DNA from: Aestuariivivens sediminicola
Lineage (GTDB): Bacteria > Bacteroidota > Bacteroidia > Flavobacteriales > Flavobacteriaceae
Length of the DNA stretch: 64,000 nucleotides
Direction of reading: 5' to 3'
NCBI RefSeq assembly: GCF_022662015.1
Contig: NZ_JAKMCM010000003.1
Span: forward strand, 454,408 to 518,407
Shown piece by piece: positions 1 to 9,172 of this stretch. The position numbers and the translations under genes were made by a program. The notes beneath the pieces are model-generated. The model did no database searches. It was not told the origin of the DNA and was given only the letters and a program-made list of their open reading frames with translations. The number at the start of each line of letters is the position of its first letter. Position 1 is the first letter of the stretch.

Positions 1-371
1 GTTGGAATATTGATATATTTTATGCCCCGTTTAAATGTGCAGGCAACAAAACCTCCCAGATCCGTAATAACGCCTCCCCCTAAATTAATCAATAGACTTT
101 TTCTGTCAGCATCTAACTCAGAAAGACTGTTCCAAACCCCAGAGCACGTTTCGATTGTTTTATGTATTTCACCAGCTTCAATTTCCAGGATTTCAATGCT
201 GGTATTGGTATTCAAATGTGCGAGAAAGCTGGGTAAACAATGCACATGTGTATTATCGTCGACCAATATAAATATTTTAGAGAATTTCCCTTTTTCGATA
301 TAGTCATTAAGCGACGTATATCCCGCACTGTCGAAATATATAATAGAATTATTTGCTCGAATAGGATCCAT
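1..371 (-). CDS. aroB: 3-dehydroquinate synthase, N-terminal part (cut by window edge)
   Basis: Shikimate pathway enzyme converting DAHP to 3-dehydroquinate in the cytoplasm. Reading the minus strand from an ATG at 369-371 gives an unbroken frame to the left edge, about 123 residues. It contains the NAD-binding features of the family: a VDDNTHVHCLP stretch near residue 38, EIEAGEIHKTIET in the seventies, and LINLGGGVITDLGGFVACTFKRG near the cut end. The family is usually about 350 residues, so roughly two thirds is missing. It is divergent from proline dehydrogenase at 461. The aroB/proline dehydrogenase pairing is, from memory, common in flavobacteria. Confidence 0.93.
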   Translation of the reverse strand, partial: MDPIRANNSIIYFDSAGYTSLNDYIEKGKFSKIFILVDDNTHVHCLPSFLAHLNTNTSIEILEIEAGEIHKTIETCSGVWNSLSELDADRKSLLINLGGGVITDLGGFVACTFKRGIKYINIP

Positions 372-438
372 AAAAAATGTTCTTTTTTAGAGGCAGTGAA
401 ATTAAGGAGATTTTGAATAAAATTATAAATAACTCACA

Positions 439-446
439 TATATTTG
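439..446 (+). promoter_or_regulatory. Probable -7 promoter box before proline dehydrogenase
   Basis: TATATTTG matches the Bacteroidota -7 consensus TAnnTTTG. A TTTG at 412-415 could serve as the -33 element, with a spacing of 23 bases, slightly long. The start codon is 14 bases downstream of the box, so the mRNA leader would be only a few bases long. Confidence 0.5.
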
Positions 447-460
447 TATAAAATTTCACA

Positions 461-1639
461 ATGATTACCGAACCCATTTTTGAAAATACTAAAATTGCTT
501 TTGCGCTTAAAAGTGATGTGGAACTTGAACGTGCCTTTTTTCTGTTCAAAATGATATCCATTCAGCCACTGGTAAAAATTGGAACAGCTGCTACAAATTT
601 GGCAATTAAGGCAAATTTACCTGTAGAAGGGTTAATTAGAGTTACTGTTTTTAACCATTTTTGTGGTGGTGTGAATGAAGAAGATTGTCTTCCTGTTATT
701 GACAAGATGTATGAAAAGGGTGTTAGTTCCGTTTTGGATTATTCGGTAGAAGGTAAAGAAAATGAAGCCGAATTTGATTCAGCTTTAACGACAGTTCTTC
801 GTATTATGGATTTTGCAAAGGAGCGAAAGGCCATGCCTATTGCCGTATTTAAACCAACGGGATTTGGCAGATTCAAATTGTTTGAAAAGTTAGGCAGGGG
901 AGATGATTTGTCCAAAGAGGAACGTGAGGAGTGGCATCGGGTTGAATCGCGATTTGACACCGTTTGTAAGAAAGCTAAGGACAATGGACTGGCACTTTTA
1001 ATCGATGCGGAGGAAAGCTGGATGCAAGATGCTGCCGATGAACTGGTTACTAAAATGATGCAAAAGTATAATACGGAAAAAGCAGTCGTTTTTAATACCT
1101 TACAACTCTACCGACATGACCGGCTGGATTATTTGAAAAAGCAACATGAACTAGCGCGTCAAAATGGATATTATTTGGGTTATAAAATTGTTCGAGGCGC
1201 CTATATGGAAAAGGAAAATGAACGGGCGGAAGAGTTCAAATACGAATCTCCGATTTGTAAGAATAAATTTGCTACCGACACGAATTTTGACCAGACAGCG
1301 CAATACATATTGGACCATTTGGAGGATATCTGTTTATTCGCCGGCACCCATAATGAGGATAGCACCTATTTGATTATGGAGCAGATGAAGATGAAAGGCA
1401 TTCCAAATGACGATCCCAGGATATGGTTTGGACAATTGTATGGAATGAGTGATCATATTAGTTTTAATTTAGCAGATAAAGGGTATAACGTAGCAAAGTA
1501 TGTTCCATTTGGTCCGGTTAAGGATGTGATGCCCTATTTAATCAGAAGGGCAGAAGAAAACACCTCGGTTGCGGGTCAGACGGGACGGGAATTAAGTTTA
1601 TTGTCAAAGGAAAAGAAGCGCAGGAAGCTCGAAGAATAG
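461..1639 (+). CDS. Proline dehydrogenase
   Basis: FAD-dependent oxidation of proline to pyrroline-5-carboxylate, the first step of proline catabolism. The 392-residue protein reads as a stand-alone PRODH beta/alpha barrel, without the aldehyde dehydrogenase part of PutA. Family marks are the KIVRGAYMEKE stretch with its Arg near residue 245, THNEDST near 288, the QLYGMSDHISF stretch near 325, and the C-terminal YLIRRAEENTSV segment that holds the substrate-binding arginines. Its stop lies 6 bases from the stop of the convergent gene at 1646. A TAnnTTTG box ends 14 bases before the ATG. Confidence 0.95.
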   Translation: MITEPIFENTKIAFALKSDVELERAFFLFKMISIQPLVKIGTAATNLAIKANLPVEGLIRVTVFNHFCGGVNEEDCLPVIDKMYEKGVSSVLDYSVEGKENEAEFDSALTTVLRIMDFAKERKAMPIAVFKPTGFGRFKLFEKLGRGDDLSKEEREEWHRVESRFDTVCKKAKDNGLALLIDAEESWMQDAADELVTKMMQKYNTEKAVVFNTLQLYRHDRLDYLKKQHELARQNGYYLGYKIVRGAYMEKENERAEEFKYESPICKNKFATDTNFDQTAQYILDHLEDICLFAGTHNEDSTYLIMEQMKMKGIPNDDPRIWFGQLYGMSDHISFNLADKGYNVAKYVPFGPVKDVMPYLIRRAEENTSVAGQTGRELSLLSKEKKRRKLEE

Positions 1640-1645
1640 GCTGAT

Positions 1646-1996
1646 TTATTTTTTCAGAGATTCGATAACCACAATACTATCACAGTTTTTTAAGGTTACT
1701 GACCTGGACTGACCTTCCTGAATCGCCTCTACAACATAGTGCCCACAGGGTTCTTTTCTTGGACTGCTTTTAGAAAAATTTATATGACCATTCTGCAATA
1801 CCTGCTGAACTATAGCAGAGTCGCCTAAACGTATTCCTTCACTGTACTTTATGTTTTTGGAATTTATATTTTTTAACACTCTCGCCTGAGGACCATAGCT
1901 GCAAGATGTTCTTTTGGCATTAAAGAAAAAGGCCAAAATGATCAGCCCAATTGAAAGTCCACCCAAATAGTATCCAATTCTTTGAATTAATCGCAT
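1646..1996 (-). CDS. Small membrane-anchored protein, unknown function
   Basis: A 116-residue protein with one N-terminal transmembrane segment (about residues 8-26) followed by a soluble domain of about 85 residues. The soluble part contains an EPCGHYVVEAI motif and ends in a beta-rich VTLKNCDSIVVIESLKK. It resembles small flavobacterial proteins annotated, as far as I recall, as DUF4258, but I am not sure of that family. It lies 33 bases downstream of alanine dehydrogenase on the same strand and is probably cotranscribed with it. Function unknown. Confidence 0.75.
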   Translation of the reverse strand: MRLIQRIGYYLGGLSIGLIILAFFFNAKRTSCSYGPQARVLKNINSKNIKYSEGIRLGDSAIVQQVLQNGHINFSKSSPRKEPCGHYVVEAIQEGQSRSVTLKNCDSIVVIESLKK

Positions 1997-2029
1997 TAAA
2001 GTAGTATTGAATTAATAAAGATCTGTTTC

Positions 2030-3229
2030 TTAAAAGATTAACAAATTAATATCACTGTATTTTAAATCAAACCACTCTGCAACGGGTTTGTTTGTTAAAA
2101 TTCCGTGATAAAAGTACAATCCATTTTTTAAACCGCGATCAAAACGAAGGGAATTTTCAATTCCACCCTCCTCGGCGATCTTTAATAAATAAGGCGTGAA
2201 GATATTGCTTATGGAAACCGATGAAGTTCTGGGATATCGCGCAGGAATATTGGGAACACAATAGTGGATAACACCATGTTTAATAAAGGTTGGCTGTTTG
2301 TGGGAGGTGACTTCACTTGTTTCAAAACAACCGCCCATATCAATACTCACATCGATGATTACGGCCCTTTTTTTCATGGTTTCAACCATGGCTTCCGAAA
2401 CCACCACAGGAGCTCTGTTTGTGCCGCGAAGCGCCCCGATAACCACGTCGCATCTTTTGAGTGCCTTCGTCAGGTTTTTGGGTTGCAATGTTGAGGTATG
2501 CAGGGGTTTACCAAGATGATTCTGTATGCGTCGGAGCTTGGTTATAGAATTGTCAAAAACTTTGACGTTTGCTCCAAGTCCCATACAACTCCGAGCGGCA
2601 TACTGTCCAACTGTTCCAGCCCCAAGAATGACAACCTCAATGGGAGGAACCCCACTTATATTGCCAAACATTAAACCATTTCCGTCCTTGCGATCAGACA
2701 GTAATTCGGCTGCAATTAAGACGGAAGCCGTTCCGGCAATCTCGCTTAACGAGCGTACCGCAGGATAGGTGCCATCATCGTCCCGGATAAATTCAAAAGC
2801 TAAAGCCGTAATGCGCTTGGATGCCAAAGCCTCAAAATATTTCTTGTTTTGTGTTTTTAGCTGTAGGGCAGAAATTAAAATGGTTTGCGGATTGATAAGT
2901 TCAATTTGATCGAGGGTAGGAGGTTCTACCTTCAAGATCATCGGACATGAGAACACTTTTGCTTTGTCTTTTGTTATTTCCGCACCAGCCTCGCTGTAGT
3001 CTTTGTCACTAAAACTCGCATTATCACCCGCACCGGATTCCAAAAGCACTCTATGGCCATTACTCACTAGGGCCGACACCGCATCCGGGGTTAAACACAC
3101 CCGACTTTCCTGATAAGCGGTTTCTTTAGGGATTCCGATAAACAACTCTCCCTTTCCTTTTAAAATTTCAAGTTTTTCTTCCTGGGGTAAAAGCTGCTGC
3201 TTTGTAAAGGGAGACAACGATTTTGACAT
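2030..3229 (-). CDS. ald: Alanine dehydrogenase
   Basis: NAD-dependent interconversion of alanine and pyruvate plus ammonia. The N-terminal domain opens with GIPKE...ESRVCLTP (near residue 33), typical of the alanine dehydrogenase/transhydrogenase family. The Rossmann motif GAGTVG is near residue 204, and a long central helix follows. Length about 399 residues; the family is usually 360-400, and this form carries the roughly 25-residue N-terminal extension seen in flavobacterial relatives. The ATG at 3229 is preferred over the in-frame TTG at 3235, because it starts the MSKSLSPF segment. Gene 1646-1996 follows in the same direction. The start is divergent from the beta-barrel gene at 3414. 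Confidence 0.93.
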   Translation of the reverse strand: MSKSLSPFTKQQLLPQEEKLEILKGKGELFIGIPKETAYQESRVCLTPDAVSALVSNGHRVLLESGAGDNASFSDKDYSEAGAEITKDKAKVFSCPMILKVEPPTLDQIELINPQTILISALQLKTQNKKYFEALASKRITALAFEFIRDDDGTYPAVRSLSEIAGTASVLIAAELLSDRKDGNGLMFGNISGVPPIEVVILGAGTVGQYAARSCMGLGANVKVFDNSITKLRRIQNHLGKPLHTSTLQPKNLTKALKRCDVVIGALRGTNRAPVVVSEAMVETMKKRAVIIDVSIDMGGCFETSEVTSHKQPTFIKHGVIHYCVPNIPARYPRTSSVSISNIFTPYLLKIAEEGGIENSLRFDRGLKNGLYFYHGILTNKPVAEWFDLKYSDINLLIF

Positions 3230-3413
3230 ATCCAATAAGGTTCAGAAAATGAAATTACAAATAAATTTTTAATGTCAAGCCGGAGGGTGTAAAGAATTTC
3301 ACAATTCTCCCTTGCTCAAGGTCATATGTAAGAAATTAATTCTAGAGCACTTGTGGGAATTCCATAAAGGGAATTAAATTAATTATTTTATGTTTGTATA
3401 TACAAAAGAGTTT

Positions 3414-5831
3414 ATGCGCTTAAAGTTAATATTGGTCCTCTTCCTATTAGGTTTCTTTTTTGGCTTTTCACAAGAGTTCTACATAAAGGGCGATATTAAG
3501 GATGTAAACAATCAACCCATAGCCTTTGCCAATATTATTCTAAAAACACAGGATGGATCACAGCCTACTATAGGTACAACTAGCGATGACCTAGGGGCGT
3601 TCAGCTTTATGGACCTCAGCCCGGACAACTATACTATTGAAATAAGTTTTTTGGGATTTAAAACAAAACGTATCGAATTGGATATCCAATCCAGTGTTAC
3701 CTTAGAACCTATAATACTAATAGAGGATGCGCAACAATTGGAAGGTGTTACGGTTATCGCTAAAAGACCAACGATTAAGAGGTTAGTGGACCGTTTGGTT
3801 TTTAATGTGGAAAATTCAACCCTTTCAAATAACAACGTCCTGGATGTATTAAAAAACACACCTGGTGTTTTTGTTAATGACGGTAAAATTACGGTAAAAC
3901 AATCTATACCAACGATATATATAAATGATCGCAGGGTGTATCTGTCCATTGAAGAAATACAGCAACTCTTGGAGGGTACAACAGCTACCAATTTGAAATC
4001 CGTAGAAGTGATAACCAATCCGCCGGCCAAATATGAGGCGGAAGGAGGGGCGGTCATAAATATTGTGATGCGAAAAAATCTTATCACCGGATATAATGGA
4101 AGTGTTTTCGGCAATTACAAGCAGGGGAGTGAGTTTCCTAAATATGCATATGGAACAAGCCATTATTTTAAGACCAAAAAAATAAGTACCTACTTAAATT
4201 TTAGTGATAGCCCGAAAAGAGAGTTTAGAAACAATAAAGAAAACATTAATTTTTTTGCGAGTGACGAGACCTTAGCCACAAGTTGGCAGACGGATTACAG
4301 AAGAACACGAAGAACATCAAATAAAAATATTAATGCAAACATCGATTACGACATCGATGACCGTAATAGTTTGGGATTGGCCACAACAATGTTAATTGCC
4401 CCCAGGAAGAGCACAAAAACATTTGTGAATTCGGATACAGAAGTATTTGATCGGGATATGGTTCTGGATTCAACATTCATAACAGATAACAGGTTGGTCG
4501 ATGAAACCTTTAATTTAGCATTTACACTAGATTATGTCCATAAGTTAAAAAAGGAAGGTGAGAAGTTATCGGTCAGTGCACATCATACCAATTATGATTT
4601 CTCAAGTTTTCAAAATGTCGATACCGATTATGTGTTTCCCGATAACACTTTAATACGAAATAACAGGTTTCAGACCTTTTCAAGCCAGGTCATAAAATTG
4701 AATACAGGGCAGATTGATTACGTATTGCCGGGTTCTTCCTGGCAATTTGAAACGGGTGCCAAGGTGTCCGGTATCAACTCCGAAAGTATTCTTACGCAAT
4801 ATATATTTGATAATGGTGAGCGGGCGATCGACGCGGACAATTCCGATACCTTTTTATATGATGAAACCAACTATGCCGCATATATGAGCTACAGTAAAGA
4901 TTGGGAAGCCTGGAGTTTGAAAACCGGACTCAGGGCAGAATATACAACCATAAATGGGAATTCTGTTGCTACTGGTCAGAATAATGATACGGATTATTTA
5001 AAGCTGTTTCCATCCTTGTATCTATTAAATAAAATCGATGAGAACCATCAGATCTATTTAAATTATAACAAGCGCATCTATCGTCCCAGATACAGTCAGT
5101 TAAATCCCTTTAAATACTTTTTGAATGATAATGCCTATGTAACAGGGGACCCTAACTTAAAACCCCAGATAGACGATGTCTTTACCTTAGGCTATACCTT
5201 TAAAAATGCCTATACTTTTGAACTTTATTATCGCTATGAAAATGATCCAACTTTAGAAATTGTGTTCCAGGATAATGATGAAAATATATTAAAATATAGC
5301 GGGACTAATATTGACAGGAGTATTTCTTATGGTTTGGATTTCACCACATTTTCACAATTAACGGACAGATGGAGTTTTTACGTACTGTCGTCTTTGTTTT
5401 TTTATGAAAATCAGTTTTACGCATTAGAAAGCGGGAATCAACTATTTACAAACGAAAAATGGACCTTTTATGGCAATGTGGTTAACTACTTTTCTTTGTT
5501 GAAGGACAGGAGTTTGAATTTGGAGCTTTCCTATTTATACATTTCTCAAATATATGACGGGCCAAAGGAATTATCTGCTGTTTCAGGATTAAACTTCAAT
5601 TTGAGAAAATCACTATGGAATAACCGGGCGTCTTTTAATATTGGTGTTCAAGATGTTTTTAATGGTCAGTTTGTAACATCGACGACACAATATTTAAATC
5701 AGGATATGATCTACAGGTCGCGTAAAGAAAACAGGTTGTTTACTTTTGGTTTCAATTACAAGTTTGGAAATTATAAGTTAAAGTCCTCTAAAAGGGTTAT
5801 TGATTTAGAGGAAAGAGAACGGTTGGATTAA
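3414..5831 (+). CDS. Outer-membrane beta-barrel protein, TonB-receptor-like
   Basis: About 805 residues. A signal peptide (residues 1-20, ending FGFSQ) is followed by a carboxypeptidase D regulatory-like Ig fold (DVNNQPIAFANIIL... FLGFKTKRIEL), then a plug-like domain (VLDVLKNTPGVFVNDGKITV, VEVITNPPAKYEAEGGAVINIVM) and a long beta-barrel with alternating aromatic residues to the C-terminus. This matches the OMP_b-brl_3 kind of TonB-dependent-receptor relative. Substrate unknown; there is no SusD-like partner next to it. An upstream in-frame ATG at 3390 would add eight residues before the signal peptide, so 3414 is preferred. Confidence 0.88.
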   Translation: MRLKLILVLFLLGFFFGFSQEFYIKGDIKDVNNQPIAFANIILKTQDGSQPTIGTTSDDLGAFSFMDLSPDNYTIEISFLGFKTKRIELDIQSSVTLEPIILIEDAQQLEGVTVIAKRPTIKRLVDRLVFNVENSTLSNNNVLDVLKNTPGVFVNDGKITVKQSIPTIYINDRRVYLSIEEIQQLLEGTTATNLKSVEVITNPPAKYEAEGGAVINIVMRKNLITGYNGSVFGNYKQGSEFPKYAYGTSHYFKTKKISTYLNFSDSPKREFRNNKENINFFASDETLATSWQTDYRRTRRTSNKNINANIDYDIDDRNSLGLATTMLIAPRKSTKTFVNSDTEVFDRDMVLDSTFITDNRLVDETFNLAFTLDYVHKLKKEGEKLSVSAHHTNYDFSSFQNVDTDYVFPDNTLIRNNRFQTFSSQVIKLNTGQIDYVLPGSSWQFETGAKVSGINSESILTQYIFDNGERAIDADNSDTFLYDETNYAAYMSYSKDWEAWSLKTGLRAEYTTINGNSVATGQNNDTDYLKLFPSLYLLNKIDENHQIYLNYNKRIYRPRYSQLNPFKYFLNDNAYVTGDPNLKPQIDDVFTLGYTFKNAYTFELYYRYENDPTLEIVFQDNDENILKYSGTNIDRSISYGLDFTTFSQLTDRWSFYVLSSLFFYENQFYALESGNQLFTNEKWTFYGNVVNYFSLLKDRSLNLELSYLYISQIYDGPKELSAVSGLNFNLRKSLWNNRASFNIGVQDVFNGQFVTSTTQYLNQDMIYRSRKENRLFTFGFNYKFGNYKLKSSKRVIDLEERERLD

Positions 5832-5850
5832 TTCAGATATTCAAAAAAAG

Positions 5851-5885
5851 AAAATAAAAAAACCCGAAATAAAAAGTATTTCGGG
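5851..5885 (-). terminator. Intrinsic terminator of the small repeat-protein gene
   Basis: An 8-bp perfect stem CCCGAAAT (5863-5870) / ATTTCGGG (5878-5885) with a 7-base loop. On the minus strand the stem is followed by a long T run (the A-rich 5851-5862 of the plus strand). It lies 29 bases beyond the stop at 5914. Confidence 0.8.
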
Positions 5886-5913
5886 AATGAACTTTTAAAA
5901 GTTAAACTATCAT

Positions 5914-6117
5914 TTAAGCGATCATCTGTCTTGTAACTCTCGCCTTTTCGATTTTAGCAGCAATCATCTGTTTTGTGACCCTTGCCTTTTCAATTTTCGA
6001 GGCGATCATTTGTTTTGTGATCCTTGCCTTTTCAATTTTAGCTTCATCTTTAGATTGTGCCATAAACAGGACACCACCTAAAATTGCCGCTACAATTAAA
6101 TACTTTTTAGTTTTCAT
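5914..6117 (-). CDS. Tiny exported protein made of three 14-residue repeats
   Basis: A 67-residue protein. Residues 1-22 look like a signal peptide or membrane anchor (MKTKKYLIVAAILGGVLFMA). Residues 27-67 are three near-identical units of 14 residues with the pattern KIEKARxTxQMIA, the last unit lacking one residue. The DNA shows the same 42-base period at 5917-6042. The units should form a very basic amphipathic helix. There is no lipobox. A minus-strand TAnnTTTG box at 6147-6154 and the terminator at 5851-5885 mark it as a single-gene unit. The defined promoter, signal and terminator argue for a real gene. I do not recognise the family. Confidence 0.75.
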   Translation of the reverse strand: MKTKKYLIVAAILGGVLFMAQSKDEAKIEKARITKQMIASKIEKARVTKQMIAAKIEKARVTRQMIA

Positions 6118-6409
6118 AATAATAGGGATTAATTAATTAATTAACCCAAATGTAACGACAAAGCATGCTTAGGATTTTGCTTAAATGTTAAAATAATGTT
6201 AAAAACAAAGAATTTGAAAAATACTGCTGTGGTTTTACCGTAAAATGCGATTTATTGCAAGGAAACTAAGTATCCAAAAGCCAAATTATATTAAAATTTA
6301 AGTACTTAATTTATTAAATTCCACAGTGTTTTTATCAACTACTTGGCAAGCCACTCTTGCTGAGAAAACGGGATTCCTTAGCGCCGATTCGGTGGCGATG
6401 GTTATGCGT

Positions 6410-6937
6410 CTAAAAATATTGTGAAATCTTATCCCAGAAGTTTTTAGGAGAAATTTTGAATTCTTCCTCGAGTTCCTCCATAGATTTATTGGCTTCGTTT
6501 ATTTTGTTGAAGATTCGTGCCCTTATCAAATATATCGAAGGAATTATGATTGCCATTATTGGGATTAAATAAATGAGCTGATTAGCATCAACAAAAGCGG
6601 CATCCTTATTAATGACATCGAAGGTTTGATAGGCGTACATTGAAATTGGAACTAACAAGGTATGATACCACCAGTGCTTGCAAGTGAAAAACCAAAGAAA
6701 CAAAATGTAAAGCGGAATCAATTTACCGGCCAAGAACCACATGGCAACATAGGCGCTTTCATAATGATTCGCACTGTATTCAAATAAAAGGGTTTTCCAA
6801 ACCTTAGAATCAGGAACACTTTCGTACAAATAGAACAAATATGGGGTAATGGCCACTAGAGTTGCAATTAAACTCCCTAGAATTAAATTCTTTCTACTGG
6901 TTCCCGGTTTTATTAATTTTCGATAATTTTCTTTCAT
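6410..6937 (-). CDS. Four-helix membrane protein, unknown function
   Basis: A 175-residue protein with about four hydrophobic segments (near residues 18-38, 62-83, 87-103 and 121-139) and a charged C-terminal tail (KINEANKSMEELEEEFKISPKNFWDKISQYF) that should be cytoplasmic. No catalytic motif seen. It follows tsaE by 53 bases on the same strand and may share the porX-tsaE transcript. The 290 bases after it (6118-6409) hold only AT-rich sequence plus the promoter of the small repeat gene. Confidence 0.75.
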   Translation of the reverse strand: MKENYRKLIKPGTSRKNLILGSLIATLVAITPYLFYLYESVPDSKVWKTLLFEYSANHYESAYVAMWFLAGKLIPLYILFLWFFTCKHWWYHTLLVPISMYAYQTFDVINKDAAFVDANQLIYLIPIMAIIIPSIYLIRARIFNKINEANKSMEELEEEFKISPKNFWDKISQYF

Positions 6938-6990
6938 CTTAGTTCTGGTGATTCTGAGGCTTGATTGATGTTCAATAAAATGTTACATTT

Positions 6991-7401
6991 TTAAGTGTAA
7001 TTAAGTTCTATGGATCTCGAATTATTCACATTGTTCTTAATAATTATTTCATTATAGTTTTCACTTAGCATATCCTTTAACAACTGAGGCCATTCGACTA
7101 AAATCCAATTGCCTGTATTGAAATAATCTTCAATTCCGAAATTATAGGCCTCTTCCAGGTCTTTGATTCTGTATAAATCAAAATGGTAAATGGTCCCATG
7201 TTTTGATTCATACTCGTTAACGATCGAAAACGTAGGGCTGCTCACTTCATCTTCACTCCCCAGAGCTTTAACTAAGGATTTAATCACCGTAGTTTTACCG
7301 GCACCCATAGCTCCGTGAAAAAGCAAAATTTTCGAATTTACGTGCGCTTTCAGCCATTTTCCGACATCATCCACCTCACTGAGGTCAAAACTAATTTTCA
7401 A
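6991..7401 (-). CDS. tsaE: tRNA t6A37 threonylcarbamoyladenosine synthesis ATPase TsaE
   Basis: P-loop ATPase that supports the TsaB/TsaD complex in making t6A at position 37 of ANN-decoding tRNAs. The 136-residue length is normal for the family. The Walker A motif GAMGAGKT is at about residues 30-37, followed by the family signature SSPTFSIVNEY near 74 and HFDLYRI near 92. It lies 93 bases downstream of porX. The C-terminal half (residues 110-136) is less conserved, as expected. Confidence 0.95.
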   Translation of the reverse strand: MKISFDLSEVDDVGKWLKAHVNSKILLFHGAMGAGKTTVIKSLVKALGSEDEVSSPTFSIVNEYESKHGTIYHFDLYRIKDLEEAYNFGIEDYFNTGNWILVEWPQLLKDMLSENYNEIIIKNNVNNSRSIELNYT

Positions 7402-7494
7402 TTTTATTCGAAATTTATATGCAATATTAGTAATTAAATTTAGAAAAACCTAGAAAAATGTGTATTTCATCGGTTAAATATGCATTTCATGGAG

Positions 7495-9042
7495 TTATTT
7501 AGGATTGAAAACAATGAAGGGAATAATCATTTCTTCTAATGAAATACCACCATGCTGATAGGTATTTCTGTAATAACTCACATAATGGTTATAATTATTA
7601 GGATAGGCAAAAAACAGATCCCCTTTGGCAAAAATGTAAGAACTGCTCATGTTTATGGAAGGTAAATGAATCGCTCCGGGATCTTTGGCAACAAAGACGT
7701 CTTTTGACTCATAGGTTAAGCTTCTTCCGGTTTTATAGCGTAAGTTTAAACTTGTGTCCTTATCTCCAATAACTTTCGACGGGTTTTTCACATTAATCGT
7801 TCCGTGATCTGTTGTCAACAGTAATTTAAAACCCATTTGCTGCGATTTCTGAATGATTTCCAATAATGGGGAGTTCTTAAACCAGCTCAGTGTCAGAGAG
7901 CGATAGGCCTTATCATTTGACGCCAATTCCTTCAGGACTTCCATTTCTGTTTTGGCATGTGAGAGCATATCTACAAAATTGTAAACTACAACGGTTAAAT
8001 CGTTATTTTTAAGTGTCTTAAAATTATCAACTAAGCGCTTACCCGATTTTAAATTTGTTATTTTATGATATTCGTAATTTAAATGGGAAAGGCCAAGTCG
8101 CTTCATCTGGGCATCCAAAAACTCTGCTTCATACAAATTCTTACCACCTTCGTCCGTATCGTTTCTCCAAAATTGAGGAAATAATTTTTCCATTTCGCTA
8201 GGCATTAATCCTGAAAAAATGGCATTGCGGGCATATTGTGTGGCTGTCGGTAAAATACTGTAAAAAGCCAATTCCTTATCTTTTTTGTAATGGTTACTTA
8301 TAACCGATTCAAAAGATTTCCATTGATCGTAACGCAAGTTGTCGATAACTATCAATAAGGTCGGTTGCTCCCTGTTAATCTCTGGAACCACATGATCTTT
8401 AAATAGTGTGTGAGACATGGTCGGGGAATCACTATTTGGCCGGAACCAACTGGCATAGTTTTTATCGATAAACTTTCCAAATTGAATATTGGCCTCCGTT
8501 TTCTGAGACTCAAGAATCTCGAACATCCCGGCATCCTCGATATCTTCTAATTGCATTTCCCAATAAATGAGTTTTTGATAAAGGTTAACCCATTCTTCAT
8601 AGGAGTTGACCATGGACAATTCCATAGCTATTTTTCGAAATTCCTGCTGATAATTGGATGTTGTCTTTTCGGAAACCAATCTCGAGTGGTCCAGGTTCTT
8701 TTTTAAGCTCAGTAAGATTTGGTTTGGGTTAACCGGTTTAATTAAATAATCTGCTATTTTATTACCAATAGCCTCTTCCATGATATACTCTTCTTCACTC
8801 TTCGTTATCATAACCACGGGAAGACTGTCCTGTTTTTCCTTTATTTCGTTTAAGGTCTCAAGTCCCGTAAGCCCTGGCATGTTCTCATCCAGGAATACGA
8901 TATCAAAATTTTGTTGATCGATAGTCTCAATGGCTTCGGTTCCGCTGCTGCAGGTGATGACCTCGTAATTTTTTTTCTCAAGAAATAAAATATGGGGCTT
9001 TAATAAATCTATTTCATCATCAACCCAAAGTATTTTTATCAT
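7495..9042 (-). CDS. porX: PorX: response regulator with PglZ/alkaline-phosphatase-type domain
   Basis: Known in Porphyromonas and flavobacteria as the response regulator that, with kinase PorY, controls T9SS gene expression. Residues 1-125 are a receiver domain: acidic pair D8/D9, phosphoacceptor D52 in FLDENMPG, T80 and K102. The C-terminal two thirds read as a PglZ domain of the alkaline phosphatase superfamily: LIVIDNLRYDQW with metal-binding Asp, LLTTDHGTINV, and a late YQHGGISLEEMIIPF. The length of 515 residues is normal. It is first in a minus-strand run with tsaE and the membrane protein at 6410. The partner kinase is not in the window. Confidence 0.94.
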   Translation of the reverse strand: MIKILWVDDEIDLLKPHILFLEKKNYEVITCSSGTEAIETIDQQNFDIVFLDENMPGLTGLETLNEIKEKQDSLPVVMITKSEEEYIMEEAIGNKIADYLIKPVNPNQILLSLKKNLDHSRLVSEKTTSNYQQEFRKIAMELSMVNSYEEWVNLYQKLIYWEMQLEDIEDAGMFEILESQKTEANIQFGKFIDKNYASWFRPNSDSPTMSHTLFKDHVVPEINREQPTLLIVIDNLRYDQWKSFESVISNHYKKDKELAFYSILPTATQYARNAIFSGLMPSEMEKLFPQFWRNDTDEGGKNLYEAEFLDAQMKRLGLSHLNYEYHKITNLKSGKRLVDNFKTLKNNDLTVVVYNFVDMLSHAKTEMEVLKELASNDKAYRSLTLSWFKNSPLLEIIQKSQQMGFKLLLTTDHGTINVKNPSKVIGDKDTSLNLRYKTGRSLTYESKDVFVAKDPGAIHLPSINMSSSYIFAKGDLFFAYPNNYNHYVSYYRNTYQHGGISLEEMIIPFIVFNPK

Positions 9043-9137
9043 ATTAATGCAATCTGTTATTAAATGTGTTCAATCGTCGTCCTTAAAATGGGCAAGGGTT
9101 TTATTTTTCAAATGTTCAATATGAGCGTCTTATCGTT

Positions 9138-9145
9138 TATATTTG
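9138..9145 (+). promoter_or_regulatory. Probable -7 promoter box before the HD phosphohydrolase
   Basis: TATATTTG fits TAnnTTTG and lies 28 bases before the TTG start at 9173. No clear -33 element was found. Confidence 0.4.
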
Positions 9146-9172
9146 TAAGGAGTTACTAAAAACGACCACAGT

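Noticed and set aside
10..303. Plus-strand frame of 97 residues at the left edge
   Set aside because: It is antisense to aroB, whose minus-strand reading has clear family motifs up to the edge.
2264..2768. Plus-strand frames within the alanine dehydrogenase gene
   Set aside because: They are antisense shadows of a well-conserved minus-strand gene.
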